The position numbers and the translations under genes were made by a program. A DNA stretch of 64,000 nt from Galdieria partita (taxonomy: Eukaryota; Rhodophyta; Bangiophyceae; Galdieriales; Galdieriaceae). Positions 54,371 to 64,000 of this stretch are shown here, one piece after another. The stretch covers positions 182,539 through 246,538 of the forward strand of contig BQMJ01000022.1 in assembly GCA_025991245.1 (NCBI GenBank), in the 5' to 3' direction. Positions within the stretch are counted from its first letter, which is position 1; the number at the start of each line of letters is the position of its first letter. Under the pieces are notes generated by a model, which worked only from the letters and a program-made list of their open reading frames with translations, did not search any database and was not told where the DNA came from.

Positions 54371-57300
54371 GGCTCGTGGCAACTGAACTGCGCAGTTCAA
54401 CTGTGAGTTCCTGCTTTGAAAAAGGACGTGAACAGAGTTTGTCCACCGACTTTGCATCTTTACGTCGTTGTTTGCTAGGCTTACTTGACGTGGTCACTTG
54501 AAGGATGCAAAAGTGCCCAAGACCACACGACATATGTTCAAACTCAAGACTTGGGAGAAAACGACATTGTTTTAGAAAAGATACTGTTTGAATAGTATCC
54601 TTGTTGGCAGTTCAATAACTCTGTCTTTCTTGTGGGAAAGCGCAATCAGCTATATAAGACACAACTACTATCATTTATAATCAGTAAGGCTGAGAAGCAC
54701 AAAGTATACAAACTGACAACTCGAGACGAATTCATAAAGTCAGTGTTCAGCGGTCTGCATTTTAAACAGCGATTCTTTTGTCAGATTGAATTGTTTCGAC
54801 TGAGCAACATTCCTATATATGCACAAGATATTCCAGGATCTTCCTAGGCTACCAAGCAAAATGGAGCGAGAAATGAATATTTTATTGTTGATACCCTTTT
54901 TTACTTGAACGATCGATCTTCATACTGTTGAAAGCCATTGCTGAAATTTTACTCACGTAGAAATCTAGAGTCAATGAATAAATATACGCTGAATTTCGTG
55001 ATTAGTTACGTATACAAGAAGAACTCTAACCAACAATTGGTTTGTTATAAAGAAAATGACTGAAAGGCAATGAATTGCTCTATCAAAACTGTACAAGACC
55101 TGTAATTTCCTTCATAGACAAATTTCCTTATCATATATATCCAAGAAAGAAAGTCTTTTAGAAAAACAAAGAAAGACAAACACCAACTGCAATATACAAT
55201 GCAACAAACAAGTGATTGTAAAAGGAAAATACATTTGATAATAGCTCAGACAACGTATCTTGGCAATTTGGAAATGTTTTAACCCAATCCAGGAGAGGCG
55301 AGAAACTCAACGTTTAGCCACTTTGATTCGCAAAGTTCTAACCAGAGTTACTTTAAAGAATCGACACAAATTCCTAAAGCAAGGTAAAGGCTAGAATTGA
55401 CCATTCAAGTTTTGCCAATCAGTCAATCGGAATTATTCATGGTTGACAGAGCAGGGTCCAATGTAGTATAGCTAACACCAAACGACCAAAAAAATAAATT
55501 CTCATATCGCTTCTTAAGAAAAACATAGTTTATAAAGAACAATTACAAACAGCTGCTTGTGAGACCAGAGTTTAAAAGAAAAGTTTCAAGCAACCCAGTA
55601 TCAATCAAAACAATAAATAGAGATGCAAGACAAGTGACATGAGAAGCTTTCATTGTGTTGAAAACATGTAACACAGAAACTTATTGAAGACAACATGTAC
55701 TTGTGAGAGTTTCCCATAGAAAATTCATTTTGAAAGGAGAAAAGGAAAACCAAAAATTTCTTGTAACAACAATGTCAGTTCAAAAGCAGACTACTCAGCC
55801 AAAACAAGGACAAACAAAATCAAATTACTAAATTACAGGAAGTCTAGGAGAAGAAAAAGTTTACGAATTTTTATTTAACCCAGTGGCGAATTAAAACAAC
55901 TAGGAAAACGTATAAAAACGGACCATACTAAAAAGTTCGGAATAAAGCACATTAAAACTATAAATTTGTCTATGATACACAATGCTGAAATCATTTCCAA
56001 TTACACTGTGATGTGAAAGAGAAAAAAATTAACAGAACAACACCTGATATAGTACTTGGAGAAAACTACATATTCAAAAACTATTTACACTCAATAAGAA
56101 GAAATGCAATTTTACAATGAAACCTCTGCTGTTTACAAGCAGCTAAATTAGAAAGTAATGTCTATGGAAACAATTGTATCAGTTAACAGATAGAAGCATG
56201 GTAGTTTGTTATGCAATTGAAAACCTTGCTATATTGAAGATTTTACTAGGCTGAATTAGGATCCAAGCTGGGTCGCTGAGAAATCCAGTAAGAAGTTATT
56301 TGAATTCACATGAGGGTTCGTTGATTCCTTTCCCCACTTTCTGCTATTACTATTTAGTTGTCATGGACCATGCTTTGTTCTACGTAGCCAATTCTGAAAA
56401 ATTGAAAAATTTTTTGGAAATTTTTTTAAAGCCAGACATTTGTGTAAAAAGGCAGTAGGAGATAGTTTGTTTTCAGAGAAATGTGTTTTTCTCATACATG
56501 ACTAACATTTTACGATTTGCCCAGAGTAGGCTCCAACCGCCTCAAAATGACTATGATGAGTGCTATTTACTTGTAGATATAAAAACAACTAGTAGTAGAA
56601 ATCAACAGCAATGAAGCAATAAAAAAAAAGAACTTAGCAAACTCTTCTTTCATGGTCCATTTTCCTCTTGAAAAGTTAAGGAAACACCGACGATTGGTTC
56701 AAAATCTCCCATATTGCACCTTCCCATACTTGATATAGTATAAAATTCTTGAACAAGGTTGCAAGTACACCAGAATAGTACAAGTTGAGCTTCTCCTGCA
56801 ACGTCGCAAATATCACAGTATTCCAAGTTGTGTCAATAACACAGGCGTCTAGTCTCAATCTTGCTCTTGCTCCGTATTAAAACATAGAAATGAATACGTA
56901 CCTCTGTAGAAGGCAATCTTTTGATTTCTATTAGCCAAGTATCTATTTCAATGCTAGGCAAGTATGAAAGGCAAAACCTATGGAAGTTTTTTATGGAAGA
57001 AATGGAAGAAAAAGGATTTCGAATAGAGGATATCACAAACAAAGAGTTTCAAATAGAAAATTTAAGAGAAAAGAGCTAGGGAAAAAGCCATAATTTCATG
57101 AAATGCATACTAAAACAAAAACTAAAAGGGTATTTAAAGTTAATAAAACAAAGAAGAACAAGTTTTACGTAGAGAAAAAGAATAAAAGTACAGCAAGACC
57201 AATGACGAAGAATGCTACGCAGTGGTACATTCTTCGAATAGCCACCGCTCAAAGTATAGACTAGCTAGACATAAAGCAAATACAAAGAGGAAGGATAGTA

Positions 57301-58019
57301 GACATGATGGAATATCTACGTCTTCGTTGTTTACTATTTCTTTCAGTTGAAGTCATTTTTATGGCATATCTATGGTATGCCTTAATTTTTTTTATATGTA
57401 TACCACCACCACCAAAGTAGAAGTATAGTATAAGAAGATACCCACAGAATAAAATAAGCAGTAAACATGTAACGTAAGAAAGTAAAACACTGATTAGTCA
57501 AATTGCTAAATGATAAACGCGACATCATAAGAAAGCATAAGACGAGACAAAGTTGTACTTTTCATACCACTATTAGTGAATTGAGAAGGACTCTGATACG
57601 GTAGATCCATAGTAATACGGATGCAGAAAATTGAGCCGATTTAGTTTAGCAGCATTTCAAATAAATAATGAATGATTTTAGCTCCAAAGAATGAAAACGT
57701 TTCCCCAAAGCAAGTGTTTGAGAAAATTCATGATCTGTCAATGGCAGTACAATTGCAGAGGTTTGTTAGGGCTAAAGATTATATAGGTGAAATTAAATTG
57801 TCACAAATGCATCAACAAACAAGACAAAACGTCAAAACTATCAAAAATGAAACCAACAAGGTAAATCAACATTTGAATCATTTCATTTTTTTTTCGTAGC
57901 ATTGGCTTCACGAGAACGCAATGGAGTGGAAGCGCACGACATATTGCAGTTTATACTAAAAAATTTTCGGTTTACTAAGACTCGGTAACTGATTTTCTTG
58001 GATATAGCTAAAGTTTAAA
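54371..58019. other. AT-rich stretch, weak coding candidates only
   Basis: No confident gene. A minus-strand pair of frames at 56676..57042 reads like protein (LRLDACVIDTTWNTVIFATL, LYQVWEGAIWEIL), but no splice junction keeps the two parts in frame cleanly. A 75-codon plus frame at 57672..57899 (MILAPKNENVSPKQVFEKIH) also has natural composition. From about 55 kb the plus strand becomes strongly A-rich. Confidence 0.35.
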
Positions 58020-58290
58020 AAAAGAACGATAAAAATGGCGAGTTAAAAATTAATCTATAGAGAAAAGAAAGACCTTCAGAAAAAAATACTATCGAAACAG
58101 TAGAAGGATTCCCTTGTGCTCTTCATTGAATTAGTACCACTAATTGTTCTCAGGGGTGGACATCAGTCGACAATGCAAAAGATAGTAAGAAGAAGTGTCC
58201 AAAATGCATGTTCAAAGAAAAACCTACCATAGTCTCAGACGGAACCAATTCAGTACTTTTGTCAAATTGAAATACTTAAAAGAAATTTTA
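58020..58290 (+). repeat. Dispersed repeat R5, copy 1
   Basis: Direct diverged copy of 59195..59460, about 1.17 kb away. Shared blocks in order: gcgataaaaat-like start, tctatagagaaaagaaag, ctagttgttc/ctaattgttctcaggggt, gacaatgcaaaa, and a tail with ttagtac and gaaatag/gaaata. Confidence 0.6.
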
Positions 58291-58357
58291 TATGCTTAAG
58301 GAGAGAAACAATAACAACAAGATGATTTCAAGGAACAAGAAAGAAAATGCAACGAAT

Positions 58358-58741
58358 TCATGGAGGAAAAGTGCTCTTGAGAGATATATTTCTCTTCAAG
58401 CTGTCATTCAAAGCATAGTCAAACTGACATAAAGCATACAATATCCATGTTGTTATAGTCCAACAATGAACTTTTGCGGCTAGATTGCCAACTATTTCAT
58501 TCACTTGAGGCCCTTTTATGAGAAGAGTGTGGCTTGCTTTGTCTTCATTATATATATCAACAGTACAATTCGTGTATAATATTATGCCGATCAACATAAA
58601 ATAGAACACAATGGATCCAGTTACCATAAGAAAGCAAAAATAGTTTTTACAAAAAAAGGTGTCTGGTAAAAGACACCACATAGTAACAACCAGCAGTTGC
58701 AAGATTCTACTTTTCGAAAAACTGTCGCTATCCAATATCAA
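58358..58741 (-). CDS. Possible membrane protein exon
   Basis: An open frame of about 127 codons without an ATG at its 5' end, so it would need an upstream exon or the internal ATG at VTMWCLL. It encodes at least two hydrophobic segments (FLMVTGSIVFYFMLIGIILY; WTITTWILYALCQF) with a polar loop (IYNEDKASHTLLIKGPQVNE) between. Composition looks protein-like in a region where most frames are short. No family recognised; may be a remnant. Confidence 0.25.
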   Translation of the reverse strand: MILDSDSFSKSRILQLLVVTMWCLLPDTFFCKNYFCFLMVTGSIVFYFMLIGIILYTNCTVDIYNEDKASHTLLIKGPQVNEIVGNLAAKVHCWTITTWILYALCQFDYALNDSLKRNISLKSTFPP

Positions 58742-59194
58742 AAACGACTATATTGAAGCACGCCATGCAACAAGTTAGCTATAAGAATCACCAGATTTAG
58801 ATTTCGCCATATATCAAATTCATAACCAAATTGCTCAGCTCCCCCAAAGAATCAAAAACTTCAATAAAAGTGAAACAAATGGAACAATTGGATATCGCTT
58901 ACATGCAATACCAATACAACTGTGGGGGTGATTCCAAAAAGATTTTAAAGGAAGAATTACGTTATCATTCGAGATAAATTAGCAAAAACACAAAAATCTT
59001 CAAAAATGTTGACACAATTTCAAAAGTATTTTACCGATTCTAAACCACTTAATTTTATACTCTATTAGATTCTTTTACGCCGATCTAGTGAATTTAGAAA
59101 ATCGCATGCTTTTTAGAAAAAAATAGCAAGTCGTGTCTTTTCATATAAAAAAACAGTTTAACTGTTTTTCTAAAATTATCTAGGGCTCATTAGA

Positions 59195-59460
59195 AGAGCG
59201 ATAAAAATATCGTCTCGAATAGAGTCTATAGAAAAAGAAAGAATTTAGGGAGGTTGGCCCAAGTGAAAAAATTGAAGAATTTCAATACATTATCTGTCCT
59301 TTATGGCATCAATATTCCTAGTTGTTCACAGGGGTAAATAGTAGGTGATAATGCAAAATTTAGTAAAAAGAAAAGTAGAACAAATCTGTATATAAAAATA
59401 ATCAATGTATTCTCACCTCGAACATTTTAGTACATAGGTGAAATAGAACCTAAAAATGCT
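59195..59460 (+). repeat. Dispersed repeat R5, copy 2
   Basis: Direct partner of 58020..58290; the region is followed at once by R4 copy 2, so this part of the subtelomere is built from duplicated blocks. Confidence 0.6.
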
Positions 59461-59559
59461 TCATTACACATTCAAGGGTTATAAGACATAAAACACAAAA
59501 GTAAAACAGACAGTAGAGTAGAAGAAAAAGGAGCAAAAGGCTGAATTTTTTAAATTGTA

Positions 59560-59780
59560 AACTAAGAGTCTATACGACGATTGAATCTCCTAATTCAATC
59601 ATTCTTAGAAAACGACAATTGAGCAAGACTCTAGGGCATAGTAATATTCACACTGAAAAACCAACAAATTGATTCTCAGTTTGGCATTGTTGAGAATAGA
59701 TAAAAGGCGTCTCGAAAAGTTTACCAAAACACAATGGTTTGCCTTTGAAAATCCAAGAATACCATAAGCATTGTATACTT
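59560..59780 (+). repeat. Dispersed repeat R4, copy 2
   Basis: Partner of 51110..51330 in the same orientation. The shared run ttgagaatagataaaag sits at the same place in both. Confidence 0.6.
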
Positions 59781-61150
59781 TTTGCTAAATATGTATAGCG
59801 ACACTATATTTCAAGTTAAGGGTACTTACAGAATGAAACAAGCAGTACCTTTAGGCCGTCAGAAAGTAAAAACTACCTACCAATTGTTTACATTTTCAAT
59901 AACACTGCAACGTAGAATACAATAAAGTGACCAAAGAACACTACTTAAAACTTTGCTATCTAAGACAGATTTTTCAAGACTACTTTCATAGGGTAAGGTT
60001 CAACCATAAAGGTCTTGGTGAAACGATAGAAACAGAAGTTTCGAAACTATCCAAATTGAATTCTCATTATTATGTATGCACTGAAGATAGCAACGATCTT
60101 AATAAGAAACATCAATAAGGAAATATCAATATCGTTACTAAGTAGTACCCATACAAACCTATATGAAAAGAGAAATTTATGAGAAACATTACTGTGTCAT
60201 TAATGCATAAAAAAGTTCAAGAATTTATAAAATTTATGACAATATTAAAAGAAAGAAGAAAAAGATTACAGCAGTTCAGTTTCAGTTCTATTACATTGGC
60301 ATCATGGAAAGGTATTGAAGAGAAGTTTATGCAATACATCAAAGGGGAATAGGCAATCTTTGCAACGTAAGGGCTACACTTGTTTCTAAAGTTTATCAAA
60401 AAAAAACAATACAAATACCAATTTTATAAGAAAGCCATAGTATAATAAGAATTTTGAGAAATAGAAACTTGAGAATACATTGAAGAATTTCCATATACTA
60501 CATGTTTCTTACATCATCAGTACCTTGAACCTCTTCTCGTCCTGCAGATATTTGTCGATCGTGTGAAACGAAGTAAAAAAGTTACAGCAAACTGCTCACA
60601 GAGAAAAAAAATAGAATACTTTTGATGAAAGTAAATTTAGTAACTATATGACATTAAAATACAGAAGAAAAAATATTTTTTTTTCTCATTGGAGTAAAAG
60701 TAGAAAAAAGGAGGACAATCCTTGAAGACAACAATGAACGCAGCAAAAAACAAAGAAATGAAAATGTTAATAGTGTCAGATTGCACTACTGTTGCAACGA
60801 CTTGTTCACGTACATTGCTCGCGCCTTACACTTATGACACCAGAAGGGTACCATTTAAACGAAACACTTAAATTCTCGGAACAATACAAAAGAAGCAAAG
60901 ATTTGTGAACTCCAAAAAAAATTTGAATTAAACAAAGAATGTAACAACTAAGTCTAGTTTCCAATCCAAAAAAAGCTTGAACAAAGTTTAACTGAAAGGA
61001 AAAAGGCTTGGTCAGTAGCACAACGAGCATAAAAAATGAAACGCTACATAACTTTCTTTGTCAAAAAACATAAATAAGAAAACAGACATAAGCAATTTAC
61101 TCCGCCCACTCCTACTTTGAGACTACTAGAGTGCAACGAATTGAAAAACT
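59781..61150. other. AT-rich subtelomere, no gene seen
   Basis: Short frames only (63-74 codons). Plus strand A-rich with many homopolymer runs. Confidence 0.4.
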
Positions 61151-61556
61151 AGGTATGTCCTGACTAAAAGCAATAAGCATTTTTTCTTTATTTCTGCTTT
61201 ATTAGGCTTGATTAGAGTATAGTTTCTAGTTAAATATGCATATTTACATAAAAGTCCAAATACTATAGGAAGGTATTAACAGGGTCAACGAAGGTAAATT
61301 CATCCACTACCAGAAACCAAAAGGACTTTTTACTATATAGATTCGGCAAAAATACCAGATAAAGCGAAGTATCATAATGTGAAAAAAATGAATATTTATT
61401 TACTGTACCACTCGTTCAATTAAAAACGAAGGTAATAATGCTAATAACAAGAAAAAGGAACCATTGAAGGAAAATGCTCACAGTTTCTGAAAAGCTCACA
61501 ATTTCGAATTACTGGGAAGAAACAGAGAAATTCCCTAACTAGAAAGGGCTTTGAAT

Positions 61557-62506
61557 TAAAAATAGCATCCTAAAATTTTACCTAAATACCCGTAGTAACC
61601 AAGAGATACAAACATACGCAGCAATAGTACACAAGGCAAGTCATTTGATTGCTGGCAAAACAAGTAGCACAGTTTGAGAATTCATTATTATTACGAAACT
61701 AAAAGCGGAAGTAAAGGTCTTTATGGAACCAATTCGCTTTCTTTCCCAATGCATTGAGATGACCAAGACCTGGATAAATGTTCAAATACGAATGGTCTAG
61801 TAAAGGGCAATGGGAATTTTACTTATCAGGCTTACTAAGTTATATAACTTTTCTTATCAAAAAACAGATACCCTTGAAAGATATTAATAGGATGACTAAA
61901 AGAACATCCAACCAATATAGAAAATCAAAAAGGTTCTACATTGGATGAATACAGCTTCAATAAAAAGAAAGAAAAAAGGTCGGTAATAAAAGATTTAATA
62001 ATTTGCTGTAAATTTTGTGAAAAATTGATGAGGCTAATAAGGCTAAAATCAACCAAGAAAAATTTTCATTGAAGCAAACAGCTTAAAATTTTTAATCAAC
62101 TCAACACAACAGAGAAATGCCTGAACAAAAGAAAAACGATCACCAATTAAAGAGAAAATGGAAAAATTTTCTTCAAGGATTCAAGTGTTCACGCAGCAAA
62201 ACTCCAATGCATAAACAAAACGAAGCACACAACAAAAGTCATATGGCCATTCAAAAAACTCTTAAAAAATTTTGCTACATAAATTAATTATACTAGAAGT
62301 AAATATAAAACGATTGATAGAATTAAAGGACTTTCTTCTCTGATGCATTCAATAGAAAAGTGAATCGTAAAATATGTGTAGCCTGGCAAAGAAGAGTATG
62401 CATTTTTCTTTCTTATTCAAGTTTTACTGAGGTTTTACTATGCGGTCTAGTTATGGCTTACTATTAGGTCTTGGTAGGGAATACCTAAACTCAAAAAGGC
62501 CTCAAA
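61557..62506 (+). repeat. Subtelomeric tandem unit 1 (about 950 bp)
   Basis: Direct tandem duplicate of 62507..63440. Matching blocks in order: aaatagcatc at the start; tcatttgatygctggcaaaa; aaagtaaaggtct(t); gcttaaaatttttaatcaac; and tgtgtagcctggc..gcatgcatttttctttctta at the end. A further partial copy (its middle third) is seen at about 61150-61400. Confidence 0.8.
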
Positions 62507-63440
62507 AAAATAGCATCTCGAAATTTTCCCTAAATTTCCAGGTTTTCCCGTAATCAACAACAAATACAAAAATACGCAGAAATAGCTCAAGGCTAGTCAT
62601 TTGATCGCTGGCAAAACAAGAAACACAGTTTTGAGAATTAATTACTTTCACCAGACTAAAAGCAAAAGTAAAGGTCTTGGTAGAGAACCAATTCATTTTC
62701 TTTCTTTAATGCATTGTGATGACAGAAAACCTAATAAATCTTCCAATGCGGATGCTTTGGTACAGGGCAATGGGAACTTTCTTATCAGGGTTTATTAAGT
62801 CTTATTAAGGTTTATTACTAGTTTTATCCAAAATCACATACTATAGAAAAATATTACTTGGATGAATAAAGGAACATTCATCCATAATAAGAAAGCTCGA
62901 GGATCCTTTACACAATATATAGGGCTATAACTAAGAACGAAGAAAAACGATGTGCAATAAACGCTTTAATAATTTGATTTACAACTTGGTCAATAAAAGG
63001 CGACCATGACAAAGTAACAGTAACTAGAAAAAAAATGCATTTAAGTGAATCGCTTAAAATTTTTAATCAACACAAAACAACAGAAAAATACTTAAACAAA
63101 AAGGACAACCATTGATTAAAAGTAAAATGCAAACATTTTCTTTACATTGCCAGTACTCTCGCAATAAGACACAAATACACACATAACAAAAAGAAGGTCC
63201 ATGAAAGAAGCCACATCGCCATCTTTAAAAGACTCATAAAAAAATTTGCGACAAAACTGATTACATTAGAAGCAACGGTAAAAAGCTTGACAGAATAAAG
63301 CAGATCCTAGAATGCATGTATGAAAAAAAAAACTAAGCGAATTGCAAAATATGTGTAGCCTGGCCGAAGAGAGCATGCATTTTTCTTTCTTATTCAGATT
63401 TTACTGAGGGGTTACGGTCTACTTATGGTTTACTATTAGG
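62507..63440 (+). repeat. Subtelomeric tandem unit 2, abutting the telomere
   Basis: Second copy of the unit above. It runs straight into the telomeric array, and its interior already carries telomere-like words (gggtttattaag, aaggtttattac near 62787-62815). Confidence 0.8.
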
Positions 63441-64000
63441 TTTTATTAGGGTTTATTAAGGAATATTCGGGTTTATTAGGGTTTATTAGGGTTTATTAGG
63501 GTTTATTAGGGTTTATTAGGGTTTATTAGGGTTTATTAGGGTTTATTAGGGTTTATTAGGGTTTATTAGGGTTTATTAGGGTTTATTAGGGTTTATTAGG
63601 GTTTATTAGGGTTATTTAGGGTTTATTAGGGTTTATTAGGGTTTATTAGGGTTTATTAGGGTTTATTAGGGTTTATTAGGGTTTATTTAGGGTTTATTAG
63701 GGTTTATTAGGGTTTATTTAGGGTTTATTAGGGTTTATTAGGGTTTATTTAGGGTTTATTAGGGTTTATTAGGGTTTATTAGGGTTTATTAGGGTTTATT
63801 TAGGGTTTATTTAGGGTTTATTTAGGGTTTATTAGGGTTTATTTAGGGTTTATTAGGGTTTATTTGGGTTTATTAGGGTTTATTTAGGGTTTATTTAGGG
63901 TTTATTAGGGTTTATTAGGGTTTATTAGGGTTTATTTAGGGTTTATTTAGGGTTTATTTAGGGTTTATTTAGGGTTTATTAGGGTTTATTAGGGTTTATT
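63434..64000 (+). repeat. Telomeric repeat array (right chromosome end)
   Basis: From about 63468 the sequence is an unbroken array of TTTATTAGGG (10 nt), with the 11-nt variant TTTATTTAGGG becoming frequent from about 63680 and rare variants (TTATTTAGGG, TTTATTTGGG). The first ~35 bases are degenerate. The G-rich strand reads 5' to 3' toward the window edge, as expected for a right-hand telomere. Confidence 0.95.

Noticed and set aside
54044-54457. 137-codon minus frame over repeat R2 copy 2
   Set aside because: The paired copy at 52020 has no equivalent open frame, so it is probably fortuitous.
1-64000. CRISPR arrays, tRNA or rRNA genes, prokaryotic operons
   Set aside because: No spaced direct-repeat array, cloverleaf or rRNA signature was recognised by eye, and introns plus telomere mark the window as eukaryotic. 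A tRNAscan run would settle tRNAs.

Overview
The window reads as the right-hand end of a chromosome of a unicellular eukaryote, most likely a cyanidiophyte red alga of the Galdieria type. The reasons are very short spliceosomal introns (about 33 to 60 nt), compact intron-poor genes of eukaryotic families (eEF2, ribosomal L37, kinesin, LST8, a Ubinuclein-like protein), and a terminal telomeric array at 63.4-64.0 kb with its G-rich strand running to the window edge. The organism name is an inference; the eukaryotic, chromosome-end nature is seen directly.

Region 1 (0.3-23.6 kb) is a gene-dense core of housekeeping genes. In order: a Ubinuclein/HPC2-like histone-chaperone subunit, a kinesin-12/KIF15-like motor, a G3BP-like NTF2+RRM+RGG protein, a receptor-like TKL protein kinase, a small single-pass membrane protein, eEF2 (with an intron after the start codon and a GC-AG intron), ribosomal protein L37, the TOR-complex protein LST8, a gamma-glutamylcyclotransferase-like protein, an M17 leucine aminopeptidase, a 90-residue coiled-coil protein, and an unrecognised two- to three-exon gene. 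Exon joins below were worked out by reading frame and GT/AG (once GC/AG) borders.

Region 2 (23.6-47 kb) is a subtelomeric accessory zone dominated by a family of P-loop NTPases. Three are full-length, single-exon, about 700-residue paralogs (family A: 30449, 33335, 41200). One is an intact 877-residue relative with a SAM-like tail (family B, 44256), with a decayed copy at 27746-30240. One is a divergent spliced member (family C, 37041-39445) that resembles Crinkler/retrotransposon-hot-spot-type NTPase effectors. Families A and B share an unusual Walker A motif and a C-terminal half with a degenerate restriction-endonuclease-like pattern. The paralogs are mosaics of each other, which points to gene conversion. 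This NTPase plus nuclease-like cluster is the best candidate for an under-described system here.

Region 3 (47-63.4 kb) has no confident gene. It holds several families of decayed dispersed repeats, some shared with Region 2, then an AT-rich, A-skewed stretch, then two to three tandem copies of a unit of about 0.95 kb abutting the telomere. The telomeric repeat is a mixture of TTTATTAGGG and TTTATTTAGGG.
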